From Pseudomonas gingeri (GTDB taxonomy: Bacteria; Pseudomonadota; Gammaproteobacteria; Pseudomonadales; Pseudomonadaceae), in contig NZ_JACAPR010000008.1 in NCBI RefSeq assembly GCF_013385635.1, positions 248,001 to 312,000 on the forward strand: a stretch of 64,000 nt of DNA. Direction: 5' to 3'. A program made the translations under genes and the position numbers. Shown piece after piece: positions 31,207 through 39,994 of the stretch. Position 1 is the stretch's first letter. Each line of letters begins with the position of its first letter. The notes under the pieces are model-generated. The model ran no database searches and was not told the DNA's origin. It worked only from the letters and a program-made list of their open reading frames with translations.

Positions 31207-31695
31207 TCACCGCCGCACCTCTTTGTAATCGACATCCTCCAGCCACGCAGCATCCCATAATGGATAATCCCGTATCCGCGTCACCAAACCAGCACGTAGC
31301 GGATTGGCTATGATGTAACGGGCAACTGCCAGCAAACTCTCTTCGCGGCGAATGGCACGATCATGAAAGCCTTTTTGCCAAAGCCTTCCCGAGCGCCCCA
31401 AACGGGCGTTGATCTTGCGTGCGCTCCTCGACTTGGTCGCGAGCATCAACTCCGGCAAGGTGCTGTTCTTCAGCTCGATCAACCAGTGGAAGTGATCCGG
31501 CATAACCACCCAGGTCAGAGAGTCAGCCAAGCCTTCAACTTGTGCCTGGCGAAATTGCTGCACCAACAGCCTCCCCGTCTGCCAGTCGGCAAAAATCGGT
31601 TTGCGGTCCTCAATGACCGCGGTCAGAAGATAGATTTGCCCGGACTGTGAATAGCGCCCAGCGCGCAGCCGGTTGGAGTGAGGTAGTGTGAGCAA
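31207..31695 (-). CDS. REP-associated tyrosine transposase (RAYT, Y1/HUH family)
   Basis: A 162-residue single-domain Y1 transposase related to IS200/IS605 enzymes, proposed to mobilise REP/REPIN sequences as single strands. The metal-binding HUH motif is PDHFHWL (H68, H70) and the nucleophile is probably Tyr127 in ARYIIANPLRAGLV; both are present, so it looks active. The start is TTG at 31695 with a strong AGGAGGG seven bases upstream. It lies between two tandem REPIN arrays, the classic setting for its substrate. Confidence 0.9.
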   Translation of the reverse strand: MLTLPHSNRLRAGRYSQSGQIYLLTAVIEDRKPIFADWQTGRLLVQQFRQAQVEGLADSLTWVVMPDHFHWLIELKNSTLPELMLATKSRSARKINARLGRSGRLWQKGFHDRAIRREESLLAVARYIIANPLRAGLVTRIRDYPLWDAAWLEDVDYKEVRR

Positions 31696-31790
31696 TCCGT
31701 TGCCCTCCTGTAATGGTCAGAGACAATAGGAAAGCTAGTACGCGACCAGTACACATGGAAAACGACTCTGGTTCTGAATATGTCTGTACC

Positions 31791-32236
31791 TATAGGAGCC
31801 GGCTTGCCGGCGATAGCGCCCGGACAAGCACCGCAAGGCTCAAGGACCTCATTGCTGGCAAGCCAGCGCCTACACGGATTGTGGCGGCCACAAGACTTCG
31901 CGGTGAGACACCGACCTGTGGGAGCCGGCTTGCCGGCGATAGCGCCCGGACAAGCACCGCAAGGCTCAAGGACCTCATCGCTGGCAAGCCAGCGCCTACA
32001 CGGATCGTGGCGGCCACGAGACTTTGCGGTGATGCACAAACCTGTAGGAGCCGGCTTGCCGGCGATAGCGCCCGGACAGGCACCGCAAGGCTCAAGGGCC
32101 TCATCGCTGGCAAGCCAGCTCCTACACGGATCGTGGCTGCCACGGGACTTTGCGGTGATGCACAAACCTGTAGGAGCCGGCTTGCCGGCGATGGCGCCCG
32201 GACAGGCACCGCAAGGCTCAAGGACCTATTCACTGG
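31791..32236. repeat. Tandem REPIN array 2 (126-bp unit, about 3.5 copies)
   Basis: Units start at 31791, 31917, 32043 and 32169, in the same orientation and period as array 1 on the other side of the RAYT gene. The last two linkers differ from those of array 1 (GATGCACAAACC instead of GAGACACCGACC). The last unit is truncated and diverges after about 32236, inside the 3' end of the neighbouring LysR gene. Confidence 0.92.
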
Positions 32237-33138
32237 CAAGAGTTTTCGACCACCGCCTGCATGCTCTCGCGCAACCAACCCAACGCCTGATCGCCATCAC
32301 GGCGCTGGTGCCAGACAAAAATGAAATCGAACGACGGAATCTCGAAAGGTGGCGGCAGCACCACCAATCGTTCCTGATCGATATGGCGCAAGTTGCGCGA
32401 GGCCACGGTCAGGATCAGGTCCGTGCCCGCGATCAGCTGTGGTGCCACACTCCAATGCGGCAAGCTGAGCGCCACGCGCCGACGCTGGTGAATCGCACTC
32501 AGCGCCCGCTCGATTTCCGCCGTGCCGCTACCGCGCATTTCCAGCAGCACATGGGGTCGCGCCAGATAGCCCAGCAGGTCCAGCCCCCCCTCAGCCGACA
32601 GTGTGTCCCGGTCCACCAGGCAGGCATAGTCCTCACTGAACAGATGAACACTGCGCAATGCCGGCGAAAAGTCCGGGAACACCCCGGTAGCCGCATCGAT
32701 ATCGCCATTGAGCAGCAGCTCCAGCATCCCTTCTCGACTGGCCTGGGTGATCTGCAGGTCAATACCCGGCGCATCCCGCCGCAGCACCCGCACCAGCCCC
32801 GGCAACAACATCGCCGCGCCATAGTCGGACATCGCCAGCCGGAACGTACGCCTGGCCGACGCCGGATCAAAACCCTGCGGGGCCAGCAGGTCCTGCACCC
32901 GTCCCAGGGCATCACGCAGCGGCAACGCCAGCTCCAGCGCCCGGGCGGTCGGCACCAGGCCGCCGCCGACACGCACCAGCAACGGATCACCGAGCAAATC
33001 GCGCAAACGTGCCAAGGCATGACTGACCGCCGGCTGGCTCAGGTGCAGGCGCTCGGCGGCACGGGTCACGTGTTGTTCGGCGAGCAAGGCGTCGAGGATC
33101 ACCAGCAGGTTGAGATCGATACGACGAAGATCATTCAT
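32230..33138 (-). CDS. LysR-family transcriptional regulator
   Basis: A 302-residue LysR regulator: N-terminal winged helix-turn-helix (VTRAAERLHLSQPAVSHALARLRDLLGDPLLVR) and a C-terminal two-lobe effector domain. It is divergent from the DMT transporter gene at 33225, its likely target. The start at 33138 gives MNDLRRIDL; an ATG three codons upstream is also possible. Its last codons (ending NSCQ) and TGA stop overlap the truncated final unit of the REPIN array, so repeat sequence may have replaced the original C-terminus. Confidence 0.87.
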   Translation of the reverse strand: MNDLRRIDLNLLVILDALLAEQHVTRAAERLHLSQPAVSHALARLRDLLGDPLLVRVGGGLVPTARALELALPLRDALGRVQDLLAPQGFDPASARRTFRLAMSDYGAAMLLPGLVRVLRRDAPGIDLQITQASREGMLELLLNGDIDAATGVFPDFSPALRSVHLFSEDYACLVDRDTLSAEGGLDLLGYLARPHVLLEMRGSGTAEIERALSAIHQRRRVALSLPHWSVAPQLIAGTDLILTVASRNLRHIDQERLVVLPPPFEIPSFDFIFVWHQRRDGDQALGWLRESMQAVVENSCQ

Positions 33139-33166
33139 CCCGTGCATGCTCTTGATATTTTCTTCG

Positions 33167-33176
33167 AATTTAAATT
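33167..33176. promoter_or_regulatory. Candidate LysR-type operator
   Basis: AATTTAAATT is a perfect palindrome in the short AT-rich space between the divergent LysR and DMT transporter genes. Position suits a LysR site; the match to a T-N11-A box is loose. Confidence 0.35.
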
Positions 33177-33224
33177 TGCCCGGCGAATACCTTAGAGTCC
33201 AGCAAAACCTGTTGGAGAGTGATC

Positions 33225-33743
33225 ATGAGTACTTTGAATTGGCTCGGCCTGCTGGCCCTGGCCGCGATAGCCGGCGCGGTGGTGCCGTTCCAGAGCGCGG
33301 TCAACGCGAACCTCGGACGTGGCCTCGGTCATCCGTTATGGGCAACGCTGGTGTCACTGCTGGTGAGCATGACCGTGTTGCTGCCGACGATGCTCGCCTT
33401 GCGCCTGCCCTTCCCGGACCTGGAGTTTGCCGCCAAGGCGCCCGCCTGGGTCTGGCTCGGCGGCCTGTTCGGTGTGTGTTTCGTCGCCTTGGCGGTGCTG
33501 CTGGTGCCCCGGCTGGGCGCGGGCGGCTTTATCGCCCTGGCCCTGGCCGGACAGGTGTCGGCCTCGCTGCTGCTGGACCACTTCGGCCTGTTCGGCCTGC
33601 ACGCGCGCCCGCTCGATACGCCACGGCTGATCGGTGCCGCCCTGCTGATCGCCGGGGTGGTGACGATCCAGTTCAGCAACGCTCCCGGCCAGCCCGTCGC
33701 CAGCCCGCAACCGTCAGCGACGAACGGCGTTCATTCGGCCTGA
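33225..33743 (+). CDS. DMT-superfamily transporter (YdcZ/DUF606 type)
   Basis: A 172-residue protein with about five hydrophobic helices, matching the short DUF606/YdcZ transporters (AGAVVPFQSAVNANLG near the N-terminus and DRLIGAALLIAGVV-like block near the end). Substrate is unknown; small-molecule export is usual in the superfamily. GGAGAG lies five bases before the ATG at 33225. Divergent from a LysR gene; its 3' end overlaps the convergent MFS gene by 13 bases. Confidence 0.8.
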   Translation: MSTLNWLGLLALAAIAGAVVPFQSAVNANLGRGLGHPLWATLVSLLVSMTVLLPTMLALRLPFPDLEFAAKAPAWVWLGGLFGVCFVALAVLLVPRLGAGGFIALALAGQVSASLLLDHFGLFGLHARPLDTPRLIGAALLIAGVVTIQFSNAPGQPVASPQPSATNGVHSA

Positions 33744-35071
33744 TGCTTGTCGAGGCTGCGCAGTTTCTGCGGTAATCCCCACAACAGCAACGCGGCGGCA
33801 ATCAGGCTGGTCACCCCGATCACATACAGCGCGGGTGTCGTGCTGCCGCTGAGGTCCTTGATCCGTCCGACCATGACCGGACTGATGATGCCACCGAACT
33901 GCCCCAGGGTATTGATCACCGCGATACCGCCCGCCGCACCGGCACCCGCGCCGGCCAGCAGTTTCGGCGGCAAGGTCCAGAAGGTCGGGATCGACGCGAT
34001 GATCCCGGCCCCCAGCAAACTCAGGGCAACGATCAGGAACACCGTGTGATCGGCAAAGATTCCCGCGCAGAAAAAGCCGATCGCCCCCAACACCACCAAT
34101 CCGCAGACAAACTTGCGCCGCTCGCCACTGGCATCGGACAGGCGTCCGACCACCACCATGCTGATGGCGCCACAGATATAGGGAATGGCCGTCAGCAAGC
34201 CGATCATCACCGGGCTCTGGGTGCCCGCACTGCGAATCAGCTGCGGCGCCCAGAAATTCAAGCCGTAGGAAGCGACCTGGATCAGGAAGTAGATCAGCCC
34301 CAGGGTCAGGAACCCGGGAATGCGCAGCGCCGCCAGCAACGAACTGCCGCCCTGGTGCGGCTCATGCTGGGCGATGCGACTCGACAGCAAGGTTTTCTCC
34401 GCCGGCGTCAACCAGTGGGCATCGTCGATACGGTCCTTGAGCAGGGTCAGCACCAGCAAGCCGAGGCCGATACAGGGCAGGCCACCGAGCAGGAACAACC
34501 AGTGCCAGCCGCGCATCTGCAACACCCCGTCGAGGTGCTCCAGCACCAGCCCGGAGAACGGCGCGCCCACCAGGCCGGCAAATGCCGAGGCGAGAAACAG
34601 CATTGAGGTGATACGCCCGCGATAATGCTGGGGAAACCACAAGGTCAGGTAATACAGCACACCCGGGGCGAAACCGGCCTCCATCGCACCAATGACAAAG
34701 CGCAGCGCATAGAACTGCCACTCGCTGTTGACGAAGACCATCGCTGCCGTCGCCAGGCCCCAGGACATCATGATCCGGGCGATCCAGCGGCGGGCGCCGA
34801 CCTTGTAGAGCATCATGTTGCTGGGCACTTCGAACAGTACATAGCCGACCACGAACAGCCCCGCGCCCAACCCGTAGGCGGTATCGCTGAGGCTCAGGTC
34901 AGCCTGCAACTGGAACTTGGCGAAGCTGATATTGATCCGGTCGAAGAAGGCGAACAGGTAACAGACCATGATCAGCGGCATCAGTCGCCAGGCGACCTTG
35001 CTGACCAGGGCTTTTTCGGCATTGTGCATAACGGCGGGGCTCGCGCCCGCCTCCAGGACATTAAGGCTCAT
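33731..35071 (-). CDS. MFS transporter, anion:cation symporter family
   Basis: A 446-residue, 12-helix permease of the ACS type, which takes up organic anions such as carboxylates and sugar acids. The early YLFAFFDRINISFAK, with the charged DRIN in helix 1, and the mid-sequence FEVPSNMMLYKVGARRWIARIM are typical. It lies downstream of HMG-CoA-lyase- and CoA-transferase-like genes in the same direction, so it probably imports the acid those enzymes degrade. GGAG lies seven bases before the ATG. Confidence 0.87.
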   Translation of the reverse strand: MSLNVLEAGASPAVMHNAEKALVSKVAWRLMPLIMVCYLFAFFDRINISFAKFQLQADLSLSDTAYGLGAGLFVVGYVLFEVPSNMMLYKVGARRWIARIMMSWGLATAAMVFVNSEWQFYALRFVIGAMEAGFAPGVLYYLTLWFPQHYRGRITSMLFLASAFAGLVGAPFSGLVLEHLDGVLQMRGWHWLFLLGGLPCIGLGLLVLTLLKDRIDDAHWLTPAEKTLLSSRIAQHEPHQGGSSLLAALRIPGFLTLGLIYFLIQVASYGLNFWAPQLIRSAGTQSPVMIGLLTAIPYICGAISMVVVGRLSDASGERRKFVCGLVVLGAIGFFCAGIFADHTVFLIVALSLLGAGIIASIPTFWTLPPKLLAGAGAGAAGGIAVINTLGQFGGIISPVMVGRIKDLSGSTTPALYVIGVTSLIAAALLLWGLPQKLRSLDKHQAE

Positions 35072-35149
35072 GGTGTTTCTCCAGGCGGACTGCCCGTGGG
35101 TGTCCGATTGTTTTTGTTGTCTGGGAATAGCAGTCTGAAGCGGGTGTTG

Positions 35150-36091
35150 TTATGACCCGGCGCTGAAGTCCGGCAGCGGATGCAGATCGCAATTGCGCCC
35201 GGCCTTGGCCACCTGGCCGGGCAGTTCGTGTCCGAGCAAGGCCGGCAGGCGGCGGGAGATCGCCAGCAGTGCCGGCAGGTCGATACCGGTGTCGATACCC
35301 ATCTCGTCGCACAGGTTGACCAGGTCCTCGGTGCAGATATTGCCCGAAGCTCCAGGGGCGAAAGGACAGCCGCCGAGCCCGCCGACCGCCGCGTCGAAAC
35401 GCCGGGCACCGGCTTCATAGGCGGCCAGCACGTTGCACAGGCCCAGGCCACGGGTGTTGTGGAAATGCAAGGTCAACGCCGCGGCCGGCAGGCGGTCGAG
35501 CACACGCTTGACCAGCCGCTCGACCTGACGTGGATTGGCCATGCCGGTGGTGTCGGCCAGGGTGATGCCCTGCATGCCCATTTCCAGGTAGGTATCGACG
35601 ATCTGCAGCACGCGATCTTCGTCGATGGTCCCCTCGAACGGGCAACCGAAGGTGGTGGCGATACTCGCGTTCAGCAGTACCGACTCGCCGCGAACCCGCT
35701 CGATGACCGTAGCGAAGGCCGTCAGCGAGGCCTCGCAGCTCATGCGCATATTGGCCCGGTTGTGGCTCTGGCTGGCGGACATCACCAGGTTCAGCTCATC
35801 GGCGCCGGCCGCCAGGGCGCGCTCGGCGCCTTTCAGGTTCGGTATCAGCGCCACGTAGATCACACCCGCCTGGCGGCGAATGCCACGGAAGACCTCTTCG
35901 CCGTCACGCAGCGCCGGAATCGCCTTGGGCGAGACAAAGGAGCCGCCTTCGATCCGCGAGAAACCGACCAGCGAGAGCTCGTCGATCAAGGCGATCTTGT
36001 CGACGGTTTCGACCCAGCTCGGTTCGATCTGCAAACCGTCGCGGGGCGAGACTTCCTGGACCACCAGGCGTTCGGAAAAATCGCGGATCAT
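35150..36091 (-). CDS. Hydroxymethylglutaryl-CoA lyase family enzyme
   Basis: A 313-residue TIM-barrel lyase that splits HMG-CoA or a similar 3-hydroxy-3-methyl acyl-CoA into acetyl-CoA and a keto compound. Key motifs are VSPRDGLQ (residues 14-21), LTLHFHNTRGLGLCN with metal-binding His residues, and the HMG-CoA lyase signature GGCPFAPGASGN, whose cysteine is catalytic. The start overlaps the CoA-transferase stop by four bases. Leucine-degradation lyases look alike, but the context favours growth on an external acid. Confidence 0.87.
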   Translation of the reverse strand: MIRDFSERLVVQEVSPRDGLQIEPSWVETVDKIALIDELSLVGFSRIEGGSFVSPKAIPALRDGEEVFRGIRRQAGVIYVALIPNLKGAERALAAGADELNLVMSASQSHNRANMRMSCEASLTAFATVIERVRGESVLLNASIATTFGCPFEGTIDEDRVLQIVDTYLEMGMQGITLADTTGMANPRQVERLVKRVLDRLPAAALTLHFHNTRGLGLCNVLAAYEAGARRFDAAVGGLGGCPFAPGASGNICTEDLVNLCDEMGIDTGIDLPALLAISRRLPALLGHELPGQVAKAGRNCDLHPLPDFSAGS

Positions 36092-37281
36092 TGCACCACC
36101 CCTTCGGCTTTCAGGCGTTCGATATCGGCCCCGCTCAACCCCAGGCCCTCGAGAATGTCATGGGTATGCTGGCCAAGGCCCGGCCCCTGCCAGTTGACCC
36201 CGCCCGGAGTCTCGGAGAGTTTCGGCACGATGCCCGGCATCTTCACCCGGGTTCCGCCGGGCAATTGGGCGTCGAGCAACATGTCCCGCGCCTGGTAATG
36301 GGGATCGGCGACGATATCGGCGACGGAATAGATCCGCCCGGCCGGCACCTCGGCGTCCTGCAAGGCCAGCAGCACCTCGTCGATCGGCAGGCTGCTGGTC
36401 CAGTGGGTGATCGCCGCATCCAGCAATCCGCTTTGTGCTGCCCGACCATCGTTGTGGGCGAACTGCGGCGCCTCGCCCAGGTCGGGACGGCCGATCACAT
36501 TCATCAGGCGCTTGTAGATCGGATCGCTGTTGCCGGCGATCACCACATAGGCGCCGTCGGCGGTCAGGTAGGTGTTGGACGGTGCGATGCCTGGCAAGGC
36601 ACCGCCCGTGCGCTCACGGACATGGCCGAGCAGATCGTATTCCGGCACCAGGCTTTCCATCACATTGAACACGCTTTCGGCCAGGGAGACATCGACCACC
36701 TGCCCTTCGCCCTGGCCGGTCTTGACCCGCAACAGCGACATCAGCGCGCCGATGACGCCGTGCAACGAGGCCAGGGAGTCACCGAGGCTGACCCCGACCC
36801 GCGCCGGCGGCGATCCGGGCGTGCCGGTGGTGTAGCGAATCCCGCCCATGGCTTCGCCGATGGCGCCGAATCCGGGACGGTCGCGATAGGGACCGGTCTG
36901 GCCGTAGCCGGAAATGCGTACCAGGGTCAGCTTGGGATTGAGCGCGTGCAGCACGTCCCAACCGAGGCCGAGTTTTTCCAGGGCGCCGGGGCGCAGGTTT
37001 TCGATCAGCACATCGGCGTCGGTCGCCAGTTGCTTGACCAGTTCAATGCCTTGCGCCGACTTGAGGTTCAGCGCCAGGGATTTCTTGTTCCGCGATTGCA
37101 GGTACCACCAGAGCGAGGTGCCTTCATGGAGCTTTCGCCACTTGCGAAGCGGATCGCCCTGGCCGATGGATTCGATCTTGATCACCTCGGCGCCGAACTC
37201 GCCGAGCATGCGCGCCGCGAAAGGCGCCGCAATCAGCGTGCCGATCTCGATCACCTTGATTCCGCTCAGGGGAGCAGTCAT
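36088..37281 (-). CDS. CaiB/BaiF family CoA-transferase
   Basis: A 397-residue class III CoA-transferase that moves CoA between acids (first line GIKVIEIGTLIAAPFAARMLGEFGAEVIKIE). The block RISGYGQTGPYRDRPGFG follows, and the region after SLAESVFNVMESLVPEY completes the fold. It probably activates the acid that the adjacent lyase cleaves. The start at 37281 follows AGGT; the frame is open upstream without a ribosome site. First structural gene after the LysR gene at 37416-38324, all on one strand. Confidence 0.88.
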   Translation of the reverse strand: MTAPLSGIKVIEIGTLIAAPFAARMLGEFGAEVIKIESIGQGDPLRKWRKLHEGTSLWWYLQSRNKKSLALNLKSAQGIELVKQLATDADVLIENLRPGALEKLGLGWDVLHALNPKLTLVRISGYGQTGPYRDRPGFGAIGEAMGGIRYTTGTPGSPPARVGVSLGDSLASLHGVIGALMSLLRVKTGQGEGQVVDVSLAESVFNVMESLVPEYDLLGHVRERTGGALPGIAPSNTYLTADGAYVVIAGNSDPIYKRLMNVIGRPDLGEAPQFAHNDGRAAQSGLLDAAITHWTSSLPIDEVLLALQDAEVPAGRIYSVADIVADPHYQARDMLLDAQLPGGTRVKMPGIVPKLSETPGGVNWQGPGLGQHTHDILEGLGLSGADIERLKAEGVVQ

Positions 37282-37415
37282 CACCGGTACCTCACTTTCT
37301 TGGAATTTGTAACCAAGGCTAGTGGAGCAGCGGGTGCGGAATCCAACCTTCACTCGGCAAGCTTCGTTCGCGAAACGCGAAAGCTCAGCATTACGAAAGC
37401 CCGTAACAGGAAAGC

Positions 37416-38324
37416 TCAGACCGGCGCTTTCAGGTGTTCGAACAGCAGGCGGCTCACCGGCGACAATACCGCCTCGTCGCGGGCGACCAGGATCAGGCTG
37501 CGCGCGGACCATTCGTCATTGAGCGGCACGGCGTGCAAACCCAGGGCGCGGCCGAACAGCTCATAGGCTTTCAGCGGCAGGATGCCGATGCCCATGTTCG
37601 CCTGGACCATCCGGCACATGGCATCGAAGCCCGGCACATGGATCCGCAGGCGCAGCACCTTGCCTGCCGCACGGGCCGCCGCATGGGTACGCATATTGAT
37701 CGAACTGGCCGAATGCAGGCCGACATGATCGCTGTCCAGGGTATCGGCGAACGCCAGCTCCCGCCGCTGCGCCAGCGGATGATCGGGCAGCATCAGCACC
37801 ACCAGCCGGTCGTGCCGGTAGAGCACACTGGGCAGACCCCGTACATCGGTGTCGCAGGAACAGACACCGAGATCGGCCACGCCATCCAGCACGCCCTGTA
37901 CCACGCCGTTGCTGGGGCGCTCCTCGAGGTCGACCTTCACTTGCGGATGGCGTTCGGAGAAGTCCCGCAGGTCTTCCGGCAGGAACTGGATGATCGCCGA
38001 GAGATTGGCCAGCATACGCACATAACCGCGCACGCCCTGGGTGTGTTCACCCAGCTCCAGGCCCATTTTCTCGACGTTGAACAACATCTGCCGGGCGTGG
38101 TGCAGCAGGGTTTCCCCCGCTGGCGTCAGCGCCATGCCCTTGGCCTGGCGCACGAACAGACCGATACCCAGCGCCTCTTCCAGCTCCATCAGGCGCTTGC
38201 TTGCCGCCGACACGGCGATGGCCTCGCGGGCCGCCGCGCGGGTCAGGGTGCCTTCTTCGTGCACGGCGACAAACAATTGCAGAGTGATCAGGTCCAGGCG
38301 ACGGATCAGGCTTTTTTGCAGCAT
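37416..38324 (-). CDS. LysR-family transcriptional regulator
   Basis: A 302-residue LysR protein with HTH residues EGTLTRAAAREAIAVSAASKRLMELE and an effector domain with LGVCSCDTDVRGL and GIGILPLKAYELF. It lies immediately upstream of the CoA-transferase/lyase/MFS genes on the same strand and probably regulates them. No operator could be fixed in the 134 bp between. Confidence 0.87.
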   Translation of the reverse strand: MLQKSLIRRLDLITLQLFVAVHEEGTLTRAAAREAIAVSAASKRLMELEEALGIGLFVRQAKGMALTPAGETLLHHARQMLFNVEKMGLELGEHTQGVRGYVRMLANLSAIIQFLPEDLRDFSERHPQVKVDLEERPSNGVVQGVLDGVADLGVCSCDTDVRGLPSVLYRHDRLVVLMLPDHPLAQRRELAFADTLDSDHVGLHSASSINMRTHAAARAAGKVLRLRIHVPGFDAMCRMVQANMGIGILPLKAYELFGRALGLHAVPLNDEWSARSLILVARDEAVLSPVSRLLFEHLKAPV

Positions 38325-38371
38325 GGCGAACTCGGCGGCAGCTCAATCGAAGTACCGAGGATATCGCCCTT

Positions 38372-39043
38372 TCAGCCCCGTGCTGAGAGTTGATTGATCG
38401 CCCGCGGATCGAGGATCGCTTGCGGTGCGCCATGGCGGGCCACCGCCAGCATCGCCCGGCCCACGGTTTCGGTGGTCTGGATGGTGTCCGGCCACAACCG
38501 CCGCAGCAGGCTGATCAGCGGTCCGGCAAGGCTGTAGACCGTCTGGTACAACGGGGTCTTGGAGCGCACGCCGTGCAACGGCTGGATCGCTCCGGGGCGC
38601 ATCAGGTACACCGCTTTGAACGGCAGCCGTTGCAAGGCGTTCTCGGTGCGGCCCTTGACCCGGGCCCACATGCTGCGGCCCTTTTCACTGCTGTCGGTGC
38701 CCGCGCCGGTGACATAGACAAACGTCATCTGCGGGTTGAGCCGCGACAAAGTCGCGGCAGCCTCCATCGTCAGGTCGTAGGTCACCCGGGTGTACTGCGC
38801 CTCGTCCAGGCCCAGCGCCGAAACACCGAGGCAGAAGAAGCAGGCATCGAACCCCTGTAACTCGGCCTCGATGCCGTGGTAGTCGAACAGGTCGGCATGC
38901 ACCACCTGGCTGAGTTTGCCATCGACCTGGCTCACCGGCGTACGACCGATGACCCGGACCTGCCGTACATCATCGGCCAGCAGGCATTCACGCAAGACAC
39001 CCTGACCGACCATGCCGGTCGCACCGAACAACAGAATCTTCAT
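38372..39043 (-). CDS. NAD(P)-binding Rossmann-fold protein (NmrA/HTATIP2-like)
   Basis: A 223-residue protein with an N-terminal dinucleotide-binding loop (LLFGATGMVGQG, residues 4-15) and the block FVYVTGAGTDSSEKGRSMWARVKG, which contains a serine-rich active-site-like stretch and a lysine. It resembles short atypical SDRs that sense or modify small molecules. AGAGG precedes the ATG at 39043. It lies 10 bp after the SDR gene and is probably co-transcribed with it under the TetR protein. Confidence 0.8.
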   Translation of the reverse strand: MKILLFGATGMVGQGVLRECLLADDVRQVRVIGRTPVSQVDGKLSQVVHADLFDYHGIEAELQGFDACFFCLGVSALGLDEAQYTRVTYDLTMEAAATLSRLNPQMTFVYVTGAGTDSSEKGRSMWARVKGRTENALQRLPFKAVYLMRPGAIQPLHGVRSKTPLYQTVYSLAGPLISLLRRLWPDTIQTTETVGRAMLAVARHGAPQAILDPRAINQLSARG

Positions 39044-39053
39044 GGATGACCTC

Positions 39054-39917
39054 TCAGTGGGTGGGAAACGCTGGCAGCTCTGCCGGTGCACTGTAGTCGG
39101 CGGCACGGCTGACCTCCAGCCAGCGCTCGCCGGCCTCGGCACGCGCGGTCTCGGCCTGCGTGCAGTACTGCAGCGCGTCGACGCCGATCAACAGGTGCAG
39201 CGGCAGTTGTTCGTGATAGGCCAGTTTGAGCAGTATCTGTGCGATACGATCGGGATCGCTCGGCTCGTTGCCGGCATAGGCGCCGAGTAACTCCTTGATC
39301 GCGCCGACGCTCGGTGCGTAATCGTCGATGATCGACGGAGTGCCCTGCCCGGCGCGCACCGCCCAGTTGGTACGCATGCCGCCCGGTTCGATGGCACAGA
39401 CCTTGATCCCCAGCGGCGCCACTTCCTGCGCCACCACCTCGGTGAAACCGCCCACCGCCCACTTCGCCGCCTGATAGGCGCTGAGCCCTGCCATGCCCAG
39501 GCGTCCGCCCACGGAGGAAATCTGCAGGATGTGCCCGCTGCGTTGCGCGCGCATCACCGGCAAGGCCGCCCGGGTCACGTTGACCACACCGAAGAAATTG
39601 GTCTCGACCTCGGCACGAAAGGCCTCGGCGTCGGTCTGCTCGAAAGGTGCGAGATGCCCGTAGCCGGCATTGTTGACCAGCACATCGAGACGCCCGAACG
39701 TATCGACCGCGACCTGCACCGCCGCTTGCGCCGCCGCCGCGTCGGTGACATCCAAGGCCACCAGCCGCACCTGGTCGCCATACCGCGCCACCAGGTCGTC
39801 CAGGCGCTGCGGATCGCGCGCCGTCGCCACCAGGCGCTCCCCTGCCGCCAGCACCGCCTCGGCGATATTGCGGCCCAGGCCGCTGGCACTTCCGGTAATC
39901 AACCAGACTTTGGACAT
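39054..39917 (-). CDS. Short-chain dehydrogenase/reductase
   Basis: A 287-residue classical SDR: cofactor motif TGSASGLG (8-15), structural NNAG, catalytic Ser in ISSVGG and YxxxK in YQAAK. Arg after the glycine motif (TARDPQR) favours NADP(H). Substrate unknown. A palindrome at 39951-39968, 34 bp upstream, matches one upstream of the TetR gene, so the SDR is the probable TetR target. Confidence 0.87.
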   Translation of the reverse strand: MSKVWLITGSASGLGRNIAEAVLAAGERLVATARDPQRLDDLVARYGDQVRLVALDVTDAAAAQAAVQVAVDTFGRLDVLVNNAGYGHLAPFEQTDAEAFRAEVETNFFGVVNVTRAALPVMRAQRSGHILQISSVGGRLGMAGLSAYQAAKWAVGGFTEVVAQEVAPLGIKVCAIEPGGMRTNWAVRAGQGTPSIIDDYAPSVGAIKELLGAYAGNEPSDPDRIAQILLKLAYHEQLPLHLLIGVDALQYCTQAETARAEAGERWLEVSRAADYSAPAELPAFPTH

Positions 39918-39950
39918 TATCGTACTCCTGCTCTACGTTGGGATTGATTA

Positions 39951-39968
39951 TGAGTGAGCACTCACTCA
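39951..39968. promoter_or_regulatory. Palindromic operator upstream of the SDR gene
   Basis: TGAGTGA-GCAC-TCACTCA: seven-base arms, perfect. It shares 13 of 16 core positions with the site at 40591-40608 before the TetR gene, and it lies between the SDR start and the TetR stop, which fits TetR repression of the SDR operon. Confidence 0.65.
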
Positions 39969-39994
39969 TTAATTATACAAAGAAAAGCCTGCGC

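Noticed and set aside
30792..32236. Possible CRISPR array
   Set aside because: The whole 126-bp unit including the spacer is repeated, each unit contains inverted REPs, and no cas gene is present.
30764..32278. Several overlapping open frames with internal 42-residue repeats
   Set aside because: They are the 126-bp REPIN unit read in different frames; 126 is divisible by three, so stops are avoided. They are not proteins.
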